Below are positions 17,209-26,513 of a stretch of DNA of 64,000 nt, piece by piece. The position numbers and the translations under genes were made by a program. The DNA is from Altererythrobacter rubellus. Its GTDB lineage: Bacteria; Pseudomonadota; Alphaproteobacteria; Sphingomonadales; Sphingomonadaceae. Position 1 is the first letter of the stretch. Every line of letters begins with the position of its first letter. The notes under the pieces were generated by a model. That model saw only the letters and a list, made by a program, of their open reading frames with translations, was not told the origin of the DNA and made no database searches. Location: contig NZ_CP127221.1 in NCBI RefSeq assembly GCF_030284385.1, forward strand, positions 744,001 to 808,000. Direction: 5' to 3'.

Positions 17209-18901
17209 CGGCTTGCTTCCTAACCGCCATCACCCATGCAGCCAGGTTCGCCGCGACTAGCAGGCCCATCAGCAGCGCGAACAGCGCAGACAGACCAGCG
17301 GTGCTCGCCAGACCGATGGGCGAGAAGACCAGATAGAGCGTCACCACACCAGATAGCAACGTGAATGCCGTCGGTCGGGCAAAGCGCCATGGCGTCATGT
17401 CGACCTCATGCCGATTGACCGGCTGATAGGGCGTCTCGCGCGGCTGCCAATATCCCACCGCCAGCATTATGGCGACTTCAATCACGAACAGGATGGCGTA
17501 TTGATGGATGAAGTGCAGCGTCACGACATCGTCGAATACGAACCGCAGCAAGCCGTATGCTGTAACGTGGAAGATGATCACCAGCTTCGCACCCATCGCG
17601 GGAACGCGCGCAGTGAACAGCCCCATGACCACGATCACGACCGTGGGAATATTGTAGAAGCCAGTGAAGACGCGCACCACTTGCCAAAGGCCTTCCTCGG
17701 CGAAATAGAGCAGGGGCGCCACGGTGAAAGAGAACAACGCGATGATGACGCTGGCGATCTTCGCCACGCGCACAAGATGCGCATCGCTCGCCTGCTTGCG
17801 TGACGGTGCATAGATATCGAGCGTGAACAGCGTCGCGGCACTGTTCAGCAACGAATTGAACGAGCTGAAGACCGCACCCAGTAGGACCGCGAGAAAGATT
17901 CCGCCAAGATAGGCGGGCAGCAGGTCTGAAACGAGCCGCGGGTACGCCTCATCAATCGATCCAAATCCGGGGCCATAAAGATGGAATGCGATCGCGCCCG
18001 GGATCATCATCATGAACGGGACTATGATCTTGAAGAAGCCGGACGCCAGCACGCCCTTCTGCCCTTCCGCCAAAGACTGCGCGCCCAATGTGCGCTGAAT
18101 CACATATTGGTTGGTGCACCAGTAAAACAGGTTGGCGAAGATCATGCCGGTGAAAATCGTGCCGAACGGTGTCGGGTCAGTGGCGGAGCCGATCGCATTC
18201 AGCTTTTCCGGGTGATCGCTGGTCAGGCGAGACAGCCCATCTGAGAAACTGCCTTCGCCCAGCGCGGTCAGGCCCAGTATCGGCACAAGCAGTCCGATAA
18301 ACAGCAGCCCGATACCGTTGAGCGTGTCGGATACTGCCACCGCGCGCAAACCGCCAAACACAGCATATGCGGCGCCTGTCAGCCCGATCACGATCACTGT
18401 CAGTACGAGCGCGGGAAACATGTCCAGCCCGGTTAGCTGTGGCACATCGAAGAACTGCATCACCGCCAGCGATCCGGAATAGAGCACCGAAGGGATCGTC
18501 ACGAGCCCGTATCCGAGCATGAACAGCAGCACGGACATGCGCCGAACGGTTGGATCGAACCGTTCAGCGAGGAATTCCGGCAAAGTGGTGAATGCACCGG
18601 CGAGATATCGCGGCAAGAACAGGAACGCCATGGCGACAGTCGCGATGGCTGCGGTTACTTCCCAAGCCATACTGGAAAGATTGTGGCCATAGGCAGATCC
18701 ATTGAGGCCGATCAGCTGCTCTGCCGACAGATTGGTCAGCAATAGCGAACCTGCTATGAAACCGGCGGTCAGACCGCGCCCGGCGAGGAAATAGCCCTCT
18801 CGCGTGTCAGTTTGCCCGCGAGTTTTGCGCCAGCTGATCCAAGCGATCAGAGCCATCACTGCAACACAGCTGGTGAATGTGAATGCGAGCCCCCCGTCCA
18901 T
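17201..18901 (-). CDS. Sodium:solute symporter (SSS family)
   Basis: A 566-residue inner-membrane protein with about 14 hydrophobic segments. SSS marks are GREG-type EGYFLAGRGLTAGFIAGSLL at the N-terminus, the NLSAEQLIGLNGSAYGHNL segment, and GAVFSSFNSLLNSAATLFTLDIY in the middle. Members carry sugars, amino acids or vitamins with sodium; the sequence resembles the sodium/glucose (SglT) branch, but the solute is not certain. It runs opposite to the oxidoreductase cassette, ending against it, and might serve that pathway. Confidence 0.9.
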   Translation of the reverse strand: MDGGLAFTFTSCVAVMALIAWISWRKTRGQTDTREGYFLAGRGLTAGFIAGSLLLTNLSAEQLIGLNGSAYGHNLSSMAWEVTAAIATVAMAFLFLPRYLAGAFTTLPEFLAERFDPTVRRMSVLLFMLGYGLVTIPSVLYSGSLAVMQFFDVPQLTGLDMFPALVLTVIVIGLTGAAYAVFGGLRAVAVSDTLNGIGLLFIGLLVPILGLTALGEGSFSDGLSRLTSDHPEKLNAIGSATDPTPFGTIFTGMIFANLFYWCTNQYVIQRTLGAQSLAEGQKGVLASGFFKIIVPFMMMIPGAIAFHLYGPGFGSIDEAYPRLVSDLLPAYLGGIFLAVLLGAVFSSFNSLLNSAATLFTLDIYAPSRKQASDAHLVRVAKIASVIIALFSFTVAPLLYFAEEGLWQVVRVFTGFYNIPTVVIVVMGLFTARVPAMGAKLVIIFHVTAYGLLRFVFDDVVTLHFIHQYAILFVIEVAIMLAVGYWQPRETPYQPVNRHEVDMTPWRFARPTAFTLLSGVVTLYLVFSPIGLASTAGLSALFALLMGLLVAANLAAWVMAVRKQAVS

Positions 18902-18969
18902 TTAGCTGGCCTTAAGCGATTAATTGTGAGGCGCAAGCTGGCGACATTGTATGGGCTGCTTGTCACTAA

Positions 18970-18984
18970 TGAGAATTATTCGCA
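18970..18984. promoter_or_regulatory. Predicted Fur box
   Basis: TGAGAATTATTCGCA is an inverted repeat that matches the 7-1-7 Fur pattern (TGAtAAT-n-ATTaTCA) at 12 of 14 positions. It lies 78 bases before the ferric-binding-protein gene and is the only such site I found near it. Fur or a related iron regulator would repress fbpABC when iron is sufficient. Binding is inferred. Confidence 0.7.
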
Positions 18985-19062
18985 ATAAAACTCTCGACAG
19001 AAAGCCTCGCTCGCGCTTATGGCCGCATTGGATCGGAATTCACCGAGTCGAAGGAAGTGCTG

Positions 19063-20085
19063 ATGACCAACCGTTTTGCTTTGGGCCTTGTGCTCGCTCC
19101 GCTTGTTGTTCTTGGTGCCTGCTCGCAGGAGGCAGAGACGAGTGATGACACCTTGGTCATCTATTCCTCGCGACACTACGATTCCGACTATGCGCTGTAC
19201 GAAGCTTTTACCGAGGCGACAGGGGTGGAAGTCGAAGTGGTCGAAGCCGATGGAGATCTGCTGATCGAGCGGGTGAAGGCTGATGGCGACAGCAATCCGC
19301 CAGACGTTATCATTACAGTCGATTCCGGCAGGCTATGGAAGGCCGATCAGGAAGGTCTGTTTGCGTCGACGAGCTCTGACATTCTCAACCAGCGTGTACC
19401 TGCATCGATGCGCCACCCTGACGGCCATTGGTACGGAATTTCCAGCCGTGCACGTGTGTTGGTATACGCGAAGGACCGCGTGCAGGCGAGCGAGCTGACC
19501 GGCTATGAAAGCCTTGCCGATCCAAAATTCGGGGGCCGCGTGTGTGCGCGCAGCTCCGGCAACATCTACAATATTTCGCTGCTCTCTGCGCTGATCGCCC
19601 GCTGGGGTGAGGAGCGCGCGCAGGATTGGGCCACCAAGGTCGCGGGGAATTTTGCGCGCGATCCGCAAGGCGGCGACAGCGACCAGATCCGTGCCTTAGT
19701 GGCTGGCGAATGCGATCTCGCACTGGTCAATCATTACTACTATGCGCGCATGGCGTTGGACACGAATGAGGATGTGAGCAACGTTGCAGTCTACTGGCCC
19801 GAAGCCGATCCGGGCGTGCATGTAAACATCTCGGGTGCCGGTGTTGCGGCGAATGCGCGCCATCCCGAACTGGCAAAGAAATTCATCGAATTTGCGGTTT
19901 CAGACGAAGCGCAGAAGTTGTTTCCAGAACTGACCAGCGAATATCCGGCGGTTCCGTCTGTCACCTATGACAATGCAGTGCTGGACGCACTGGGCACCTT
20001 CAAGGCAGATCCGCTGGACGGGACGACAATCGGTTCGCGCCAGGAAGAAGCACAACGTTTGTTCGATCGGGCCGGCTGGCCCTGA
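19063..20085 (+). CDS. fbpA: Ferric iron ABC transporter substrate-binding lipoprotein
   Basis: A 340-residue binding protein with a lipoprotein signal (lipobox VLGAC, cysteine 20). The mature part has VIYSSRHYDSDYALYEAF, the usual start of FbpA/FutA ferric-binding proteins, and NHYYYARMA at residues 223-231, the tyrosine cluster that binds Fe(III) directly. I placed the start at ATG 19063 because AAGGAAG at 19051-19057 is at normal distance; a GTG two codons upstream is possible. With the permease and ATPase genes that follow, and the Fur box before it, the gene set forms a complete ferric importer. Confidence 0.93.
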   Translation: MTNRFALGLVLAPLVVLGACSQEAETSDDTLVIYSSRHYDSDYALYEAFTEATGVEVEVVEADGDLLIERVKADGDSNPPDVIITVDSGRLWKADQEGLFASTSSDILNQRVPASMRHPDGHWYGISSRARVLVYAKDRVQASELTGYESLADPKFGGRVCARSSGNIYNISLLSALIARWGEERAQDWATKVAGNFARDPQGGDSDQIRALVAGECDLALVNHYYYARMALDTNEDVSNVAVYWPEADPGVHVNISGAGVAANARHPELAKKFIEFAVSDEAQKLFPELTSEYPAVPSVTYDNAVLDALGTFKADPLDGTTIGSRQEEAQRLFDRAGWP

Positions 20086-20110
20086 TCAGCAGGGCAATCG
20101 GTAAGGCGCA

Positions 20111-21736
20111 TTGGCGGCAATAACGAATAGCATCGGCAATCGGGCAGCCTTCGCGGCTGGAGGGATTCTGCGCCGACTGGATCCCGCGGTTGTCGGCACA
20201 ATACTTGCCGCTTTTTTCGCGCTGCCGATCATTGCGCTGATCGCGCTCGCGCTGTCGGGCGACAGCGAATATCTTGATCACATTGCTTCGACCCGGCTAG
20301 CCGAGTTTTCGATAAAGTCGACAAAGCTTGCGATCATGTCAGGGGCGCTTGCGGCATTGATCGGTGTCGGCTGCGCCTGGCTTGTCACGCGATACGAATT
20401 TGCCGGGCGCCGGGCGCTGAGTTGGCTGCTGATCTTGCCGCTTGCCATGCCGGGCTATGTGGCCGCCTATAGCTGGTATGCGATCACGGCGCCGGGCAGC
20501 AAGTTCGAGGCCGCAAGTGGATGGGATTTGCCGACTGTCTCCGGCATTTCCGGCGCGGCGTTCATTTTCGCCCTAACGCTCTACCCCTATGTCTATCTGC
20601 TCAGTCGCAACGCGATGGAAGCGCATGGCCGGCTCAGCTGGGATATCGCCCGCAGCCTGGGCGCAGGCCCGTGGCGCGCTTTCCGGCAAATCACTTTGCC
20701 ACTGATATGGCCGGCCGCTGCGGCGGGCACAGCTTTGGTCATCATGGAAGTGCTCGCGGATTATGGTGTGGCCGATTTCCTGGGGGTTTCGACGCTAACC
20801 GTGGGTATCGTGCGTGCATGGTCTTCGTTCAGCGATCCGGCTGCCGCTGCGCAGTTGGCTGTGCTGTTGCTGTTTGGTGCTTTGCTGGCGCTGGGAGCAG
20901 AGCGCACGGCGCGTGGGCGCAGGCAGTTCGCTTCGACTGGAGCGAGCGACACCCAGCTCAGCCCGCGATCGCAATTGACCGGCTGGCGCAGCGCAGTCGC
21001 GGCAGGATTGGCTATGCTGCCCATCGCATTCGGCTTGCTCATTCCGGCCGGAAATCTGGCCTGGTTGGCGATCAATACACGGCCATCAGATTCGGTTTTG
21101 CCCGCTTTGCAGGGCACATTGTTGCTAGCGATCGGCTCTGCCGTCCTGGCGGTATTTCTGGGGCTAACCGCCGCTTATGTATTGCGCAGCGGCAACCGCG
21201 TGGCGCGCGCTTCCGTGCGTGTCTTGCAGGCAGGCTATGCGGTGCCGGGCGCGGTTGCAGCAATTGCCATTCTGTCAGCGCTGGCAATCGGACAGTCGGT
21301 GCTGAATGCTCTGTCCGGTGCGCAGGCGGCCATACTTACAGGGGGCAGCATAATCGCTTTGTTGCTGGCCTATCAGTCCCGCTTTGCGGCGGTAGCAATC
21401 CTGCCTTCGGAAGCGGCCTTGATGAAGGTTCGCCCGGAATTGGACGAGGCAGCGCGCAGCCTTGGCGCGTCGCCCATGCGCGTGGTCACAAAAATTCACC
21501 TACCGCTCGTCTTGACCGGGTTGGCAACTGCCGGACTTCTAGTAGCAATCGAAGTGATGAAGGAATTGCCCGCGACGATGATACTGCGGCCTTTCAGCCT
21601 TGATACGCTGGCAGTCACAGCACATCATTACGCCAGTGACGAACGGCTTGCGCAAGCGGCGCTACCGGCATTGATCCTTATCGCGATCTGTGTTCCTGCA
21701 ACGGCTTTGCTGAATCTGGTGAGGCCCAACGCATGA
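20111..21736 (+). CDS. fbpB: Ferric iron ABC transporter permease
   Basis: A 541-residue inner-membrane permease made of two fused homologous halves, each with several membrane segments and an EAA-type loop: RSLGAGPWRAFRQITLPLIWP in the first half and RSLGASPMRVVTKIHLPLVL in the second. This double permease is typical of FbpB/SfuB iron transporters. The start is a TTG at 20111 with GTAAGG upstream; no ATG is available near the first membrane segment. It lies 25 bases after fbpA and overlaps the ATPase gene by 4 bases. Confidence 0.92.
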   Translation: MAAITNSIGNRAAFAAGGILRRLDPAVVGTILAAFFALPIIALIALALSGDSEYLDHIASTRLAEFSIKSTKLAIMSGALAALIGVGCAWLVTRYEFAGRRALSWLLILPLAMPGYVAAYSWYAITAPGSKFEAASGWDLPTVSGISGAAFIFALTLYPYVYLLSRNAMEAHGRLSWDIARSLGAGPWRAFRQITLPLIWPAAAAGTALVIMEVLADYGVADFLGVSTLTVGIVRAWSSFSDPAAAAQLAVLLLFGALLALGAERTARGRRQFASTGASDTQLSPRSQLTGWRSAVAAGLAMLPIAFGLLIPAGNLAWLAINTRPSDSVLPALQGTLLLAIGSAVLAVFLGLTAAYVLRSGNRVARASVRVLQAGYAVPGAVAAIAILSALAIGQSVLNALSGAQAAILTGGSIIALLLAYQSRFAAVAILPSEAALMKVRPELDEAARSLGASPMRVVTKIHLPLVLTGLATAGLLVAIEVMKELPATMILRPFSLDTLAVTAHHYASDERLAQAALPALILIAICVPATALLNLVRPNA

Positions 21737-22758
21737 GTACCACTGAAGCGCAAATCTCCTTGAAGGATGTTGCCTGCGAGATTGCAGGCAAGCGCATTCT
21801 GGACGGCATAGTTCTGGATCTTCCGCGCGGAGCGATCACAGTTGTGCTGGGGCCATCGGGCGCTGGCAAATCCACACTTCTGCGCGCGATTGCCGGCTTC
21901 GAGCCTGTGAGTGCGGGCACGATCACCTCCCCAGCTGGTATCATGTCCTTGCCCAGTGTTACCCTGCCACCGGAAAAGCGCCGGATTGGCGTTGTGGTGC
22001 AAAGCAACGCCTTGTTCCCGCACATGACGGCGGCCGAGAATGTGCGCTTCGGGATGGATCGATCTGACGGCCCGCGCTCTGCGCAAGAATGGCTCGCCAA
22101 AGTCGAGCTGGCAGAGCGCGCCAATGCCTACCCGCACGAATTGTCGGGCGGAGAGCAACAGCGCATTGCGCTTGCCCGTGCGCTAGCCAGTCAGCCAGAT
22201 GTGGTTCTGCTTGATGAAGCCTTCTCCAGTCTTGATCAGCAATTGCGCAAATCCATGCGGCGCGATGCAAAGCTCTTGCTGAAAGAGGCTGATGCTGCAG
22301 TATTGGTCGTCACCCATGATCCCGATGAAGCGCTTGAACTGGCTGACACGATCGTTGTGCTGAACGATGGGCGCATTGTGCAGGAAGGCGTCCCGGAAGA
22401 TCTCTATTGGCGCCCACAAAGCATTGTCGCTGCACGGCTATTGGGGGAAGTGAATGCGCTGTCCGGGACGTGGCACGATGGCGTTCTGAAAACCGCGATT
22501 GGCGACATAATACTCTCTGAAATCACGGAGAAAGAGCCTCAAACGGCACTTCTCCGCCCCTCAGCCCTTTCACTCGTATCTTCATCAAATGGCCCATGGA
22601 CCGTCATCGAAAAAGAATTTTCTGCAGGATATCGTTTTGTCACGATAAAGGAAAAAAATGGCGAAATTCTGAGGATTTCTGGTCATACAGACGTCACAAT
22701 GAAGGTCGGCGATAAAGTTGATGTAGCCTTCGATCCGGAGCGGGTTGGCTGGGTCTGA
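21733..22758 (+). CDS. fbpC: Ferric iron ABC transporter ATP-binding protein
   Basis: A 341-residue ABC ATPase. Walker A GPSGAGKST is at residues 40-48, the signature LSGGEQQRIALARAL starts near 137, and Walker B VVLLDEAFSSLD is near 156-167, with H-loop VVTHDPDEAL. The C-terminal 130 residues form the regulatory OB-type domain seen in FbpC/PotA-like ATPases. The start overlaps the permease stop (ATGA). It powers iron(III) import with FbpA and FbpB. Confidence 0.93.
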   Translation: MSTTEAQISLKDVACEIAGKRILDGIVLDLPRGAITVVLGPSGAGKSTLLRAIAGFEPVSAGTITSPAGIMSLPSVTLPPEKRRIGVVVQSNALFPHMTAAENVRFGMDRSDGPRSAQEWLAKVELAERANAYPHELSGGEQQRIALARALASQPDVVLLDEAFSSLDQQLRKSMRRDAKLLLKEADAAVLVVTHDPDEALELADTIVVLNDGRIVQEGVPEDLYWRPQSIVAARLLGEVNALSGTWHDGVLKTAIGDIILSEITEKEPQTALLRPSALSLVSSSNGPWTVIEKEFSAGYRFVTIKEKNGEILRISGHTDVTMKVGDKVDVAFDPERVGWV

Positions 22759-22870
22759 TCTTGAGTTATCCGACAACGAGTTGAAGAATCAGTTTGTCAT
22801 ATATCCGTCAAATAAGTTAGCTTCCAAATCAGAACCGCAAAAGCGGTCTGGGGAATTTGGGAGAGGGTTT

Positions 22871-25750
22871 ATGAAATTGAAAGCATTGCTGCTGTCCGGC
22901 ATCTGCGCGGGTTCAATCGCGACACCTGCTATAGCGCAAGACGCGCAGGCTGACGACGAGAGATTCCAAAGCGCAGGACCTGTCATTGTTGTTACCGCAC
23001 AACGTCAGGCACAAAGTCTGCAAGAAGTTCCGATCGCGGTTAGCGCGTTTGACGCTGAAGCACTCGAGTCGCAACAGATTGAAAACGCCAGTGACTTGCA
23101 GCTGACGCTACCCAACGTTTCTTTCACCAAGAGCAACTTTACTGGTGCGAGTTTTACGATCCGTGGCATCGGTGACCTTTGTGTGGGTGTGAGCTGTGAC
23201 AGTGCCACCGCGATCCACTTGAACTCCGCACCTCTGTTTGGAACGCGTTTGTTCGAAACCGAGTATTTCGATCTTGAACGGATCGAAGTATTGCGTGGTC
23301 CGCAGGGCACATTGTTTGGGCGTAATGCGACTTCAGGCGTTGTGAACGTCGTCTCCGCAAAACCTGATCTGTCCGGCTTTTCTGGCAAAGCTGAGTTCGA
23401 ATACGGCAACTTCAATAGCATGAAAGCCAAGGGCATGCTCAACCTGCCGATTGGCGAATCTATCGGTGCGCGCGTTGCCGGCTTCTATCTGAAACGCGAT
23501 GGTTACACGGAAAACCTGACTACTGGCAGCGACTTTGACGACCGTGACATGTACGCGATCCGCGGTTCGCTTCGATTCGAGCCGGGCCCCGATACGACCA
23601 TCGATCTGATGGCCTATTACTTCGAAGAGGATGACAACCGTTCGCGTATCCAGAAGCAATTGTGTCAACGTGACCCGACGGGCGTGTTGGGATGCCTCAA
23701 TGCGCGGCGCGACTTTGACAAGTTGAATGCCAACTCGACTTTCACAGGTACGCTGGGTTCGTCGGAATTCCTCGCGATCAACGGTATTCCGGCCTCGCTC
23801 GGGCTTAACAGCCTTTATGGACCGGATGCCTATGCGAACTTTGATGAACCGAACGATGTTCGCAAGATCCGCACTGAATTTGTTCCGGAGTACTTCACAG
23901 ACGAGCTGCAACTGCAAGCGCATATCGAACACAATTTTGGCAATATCCAGGTTGCTGTCACTGGCACCTATCAGGAAACCACCGTCGATTCCCGGCAGGA
24001 CTACAACCAGGGTGTTGGCGAGATTCCGAATGCTGCAGTGGCATTCGGAACTCTTAATGCGTTCGCTGGCGGTCTGCTCGGCCCGGGCACAGAGGCGTAC
24101 TTCACGCCGGTTACAGCAGCTTTGTTCGATGGCAGTGGCAATCTGTGTACGTCAGACACCCGCCTTGATGGCCGCGGATCCTATGAAGGGTTCCGCGTCT
24201 GTACGCCAAACGGTCCGCAATTTGACCGTTCGAATCAGGACCAGACGGCATGGTCGACAGAGGCAATCATCTCAAGCGACTTTGACGGTCCGTTCAACTT
24301 CCTGCTCGGCGGCATTTATGCCGAGACCGAAGTGAGCGAGAATAGTTATTACGTGAATTCCTTTGCGATCGATTACATCGCTGGTGTGCTCGGTTCATTC
24401 ACGTCATTGGGCAACGGCCTGCCACCGTCCTATTTGGCAACGTCATTCTTCCGCAACAACACGCGGAACGCCCAGCTGGAAAGCTTCGGCATTTTTGCAG
24501 AGGGTTATTTCGACGTTACTGATAGGCTGAAGGTAACGGCCGGCATTCGTTACAATGACGATAAAAAGTCGACCTCTGCGCGCTCGACGCTGGCGAGTTT
24601 CCTAAACCCTTACTCCAACGATGGGGACCCCTTTGATTCACCATTTGTCGGTTCTTACGATGCCGATCCGGGGATTGCTGGAAATCAGCTTACCGCCGAT
24701 CGCTCAGTTGGCTTCGATGAGATAACAGGCCGTTTCGTGGTCGATTATGCCTTGTCTCCAGACAACCACATTTACGCATCTTATTCGCGTGGCTATAAAT
24801 CGGGCGGTATCAACCCGCCATTGCAGCCGATCTTTTCGGTTCCTGATAGTTTCGGACCAGAGAAGATCGATGCGTTTGAAGTCGGCTCGAAGAACACCTT
24901 CGCCAATGGCATGATCCAGCTGAATGCGACCGCGTTCTATTATAAGTACAAAGGCCTTCAGCTGAGCCGGATCATTGCGCGCACGTCGGTCAACGATACG
25001 ATTGACGCCAATATCTGGGGCATTGAGCTCGAATCTGTGCTGCGGCCTGATCCAGCGTGGCTGGTCAATATGAACTTCAGCTATCTCAACGCAGAAGTGG
25101 CTGGCGATCAGTTCTTCTCCAACCCGCGCGATCCCGGTGGTGGCGATCCTAATGCGGTGATCATCAAGGACGTTACCAATGGCGCGCTTTGCGCTGTTAC
25201 CGGCCCATCGCAGGCAGCAACCGCCGGTTTCGTAACAGCCGTAAATGGCGGTCTTGGGCTGCAAGGCCCAACGTCGTTCCCGGCTGATGGTAACATCGCT
25301 TCAACCGGTGCATTCAGTATCTGCAGTGTACTTGAAGCGAATGCTCCTGCAGGTCTGCAGGTCCTAAGCCCTGGTGTTGAGGTGAACCTGAAAGGCAACA
25401 AGCTGCCTCAGGCACCAACAATCAAAGCATCGGCCGGTGTCCAATGGACCGCTGAATTTGACAGCGGCATGACACTGGTGCCGCGCTTCGATATCTCGAT
25501 GACCGGTGAACAATACGGCAATGTCTTCAACGGCAATGTAAACCGGCTTGCACCATTCGTTCAGGCGAATGCGCAGATCCAGTTGAACTCGGCTGAAGAG
25601 AACTGGTTCGTACGCGGTTTCGTCCAGAACATCTTTGACAGTGACTCGGTTACGGGTCTGTATGTGACGGATGCAAGCTCGGGCTTGTTCAGCAATATCT
25701 TTACGCTTGATCCGCGCCGCTACGGTGTGGCTGTTGGCTTAAGCTTCTGA
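22871..25750 (+). CDS. TonB-dependent outer-membrane receptor
   Basis: A 959-residue receptor. The start at ATG 22871 follows GGGAGAGGG and gives a clean signal peptide (cleavage near TPAIAQD, about residue 22); a longer frame back to 22745 overlaps fbpC and is not credible. The plug shows VIVVTAQRQAQSLQEVPIAV, FTIRGIGDLC and VLRGPQGTLFGRNATSGVVN, and the barrel ends GVAVGLSF. It lies 112 bases after fbpC and may be coexpressed with it, which would suggest a ferric siderophore ligand; however, this receptor type in sphingomonads often takes up other organic molecules, and no Fur box precedes it. A strong terminator follows. Confidence 0.93.
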   Translation: MKLKALLLSGICAGSIATPAIAQDAQADDERFQSAGPVIVVTAQRQAQSLQEVPIAVSAFDAEALESQQIENASDLQLTLPNVSFTKSNFTGASFTIRGIGDLCVGVSCDSATAIHLNSAPLFGTRLFETEYFDLERIEVLRGPQGTLFGRNATSGVVNVVSAKPDLSGFSGKAEFEYGNFNSMKAKGMLNLPIGESIGARVAGFYLKRDGYTENLTTGSDFDDRDMYAIRGSLRFEPGPDTTIDLMAYYFEEDDNRSRIQKQLCQRDPTGVLGCLNARRDFDKLNANSTFTGTLGSSEFLAINGIPASLGLNSLYGPDAYANFDEPNDVRKIRTEFVPEYFTDELQLQAHIEHNFGNIQVAVTGTYQETTVDSRQDYNQGVGEIPNAAVAFGTLNAFAGGLLGPGTEAYFTPVTAALFDGSGNLCTSDTRLDGRGSYEGFRVCTPNGPQFDRSNQDQTAWSTEAIISSDFDGPFNFLLGGIYAETEVSENSYYVNSFAIDYIAGVLGSFTSLGNGLPPSYLATSFFRNNTRNAQLESFGIFAEGYFDVTDRLKVTAGIRYNDDKKSTSARSTLASFLNPYSNDGDPFDSPFVGSYDADPGIAGNQLTADRSVGFDEITGRFVVDYALSPDNHIYASYSRGYKSGGINPPLQPIFSVPDSFGPEKIDAFEVGSKNTFANGMIQLNATAFYYKYKGLQLSRIIARTSVNDTIDANIWGIELESVLRPDPAWLVNMNFSYLNAEVAGDQFFSNPRDPGGGDPNAVIIKDVTNGALCAVTGPSQAATAGFVTAVNGGLGLQGPTSFPADGNIASTGAFSICSVLEANAPAGLQVLSPGVEVNLKGNKLPQAPTIKASAGVQWTAEFDSGMTLVPRFDISMTGEQYGNVFNGNVNRLAPFVQANAQIQLNSAEENWFVRGFVQNIFDSDSVTGLYVTDASSGLFSNIFTLDPRRYGVAVGLSF

Positions 25751-25810
25751 TCAAAGAGTTTCTGGTCCAGCACAGGGGATTTCCTCCCCCTGGGATCGGA
25801 ATTGGGGGGA

Positions 25811-25838
25811 AGGGCCGGCTTCGCGCCGGCCCTTTTTT
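25811..25838 (+). terminator. Rho-independent terminator after the TonB receptor
   Basis: A perfect 9-base GC-rich stem, AGGGCCGGC (25811-25819) with GCCGGCCCT (25825-25833), a 5-base loop TTCGC, and a T tract. It lies between the receptor stop and the convergent flavin reductase stop. Confidence 0.92.
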
Positions 25839-25852
25839 GTTTGCAGATCGGA

Positions 25853-26374
25853 TCAGTCGCGTTGCAGACTGCGGTACTCACCGCGAAAATAGAGGAGCGG
25901 ATCGCCTTTCTCGGCAAAGCGAACATGCTCGACCTGCCCCACCAAGATCGCGTGATCACCACCGTCGGCGACTGAGTAACGCTGGCACTCGAAATTCGCG
26001 AGCGCGTCACGAATGATGGGTACGTCGTGATGCCAGGTCTCGAACTGCGTTTCTGCGAAACGGTCTGTGCCTTTCGTGGCGAACAGACGAGAAAGGTTGG
26101 CCTGTTCGTCTGACAGGACATTCACTGCGAAATGATCTGCTTCCAACAGCACTTGTGTGGTGGCCGCGGATAGAGCCGGACAAACCAGCAAGAGCGGGGG
26201 TTCAAGGCTGACCGAAGTGAAGCTGTTGGCGGTCAGACCAACGGGCTCGCCGTCGGGTGCGCGCGCGGTAACCACTGTTATCCCCGTCGCGTAGCAGCCC
26301 ATGGCGCGGCGAAGCATGACGCTGTCTGATCCGGCGCGATAAGTTGTCGTAGCCTTGGCATTCATGCGCCCCAT
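25853..26374 (-). CDS. Flavin reductase-family protein (NADH:FMN type)
   Basis: A protein of about 173 residues with the split-barrel flavin reductase fold: LRRAMGCYATGITVVTARAPDGEPVGLTANSF (the core ATGITVVTA and GLTANSFTSVSL motif), PPLLLVC, FAVNVLSDEQ and a GDHAILVGQVE segment, all standard for HpaC/RutF-like small reductases. They supply reduced flavin to two-component monooxygenases. The start is uncertain: ATG 26374 and ATG 26365 are both reasonable and the frame stays open to 26446. It diverges from the second GntR/FCD gene, which may regulate it. Confidence 0.85.
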   Translation of the reverse strand: MGRMNAKATTTYRAGSDSVMLRRAMGCYATGITVVTARAPDGEPVGLTANSFTSVSLEPPLLLVCPALSAATTQVLLEADHFAVNVLSDEQANLSRLFATKGTDRFAETQFETWHHDVPIIRDALANFECQRYSVADGGDHAILVGQVEHVRFAEKGDPLLYFRGEYRSLQRD

Positions 26375-26513
26375 GTGCGCAGGACCACCCTGTTTTGCAA
26401 GCGCGAACCCATCTTCTCGAACCAAGAGCGCTAACAATAGCCCCATGACATGGCGGGCCGACTTCGCTAACTAAGTGAGACATCGCGGGCGGACGAGAGG
26501 TATCTGACAATAA

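Noticed and set aside
22745..22870. Longer N-terminus for the second TonB receptor
   Set aside because: It overlaps fbpC, lacks an RBS, and hides the clear signal peptide that starts at 22871.
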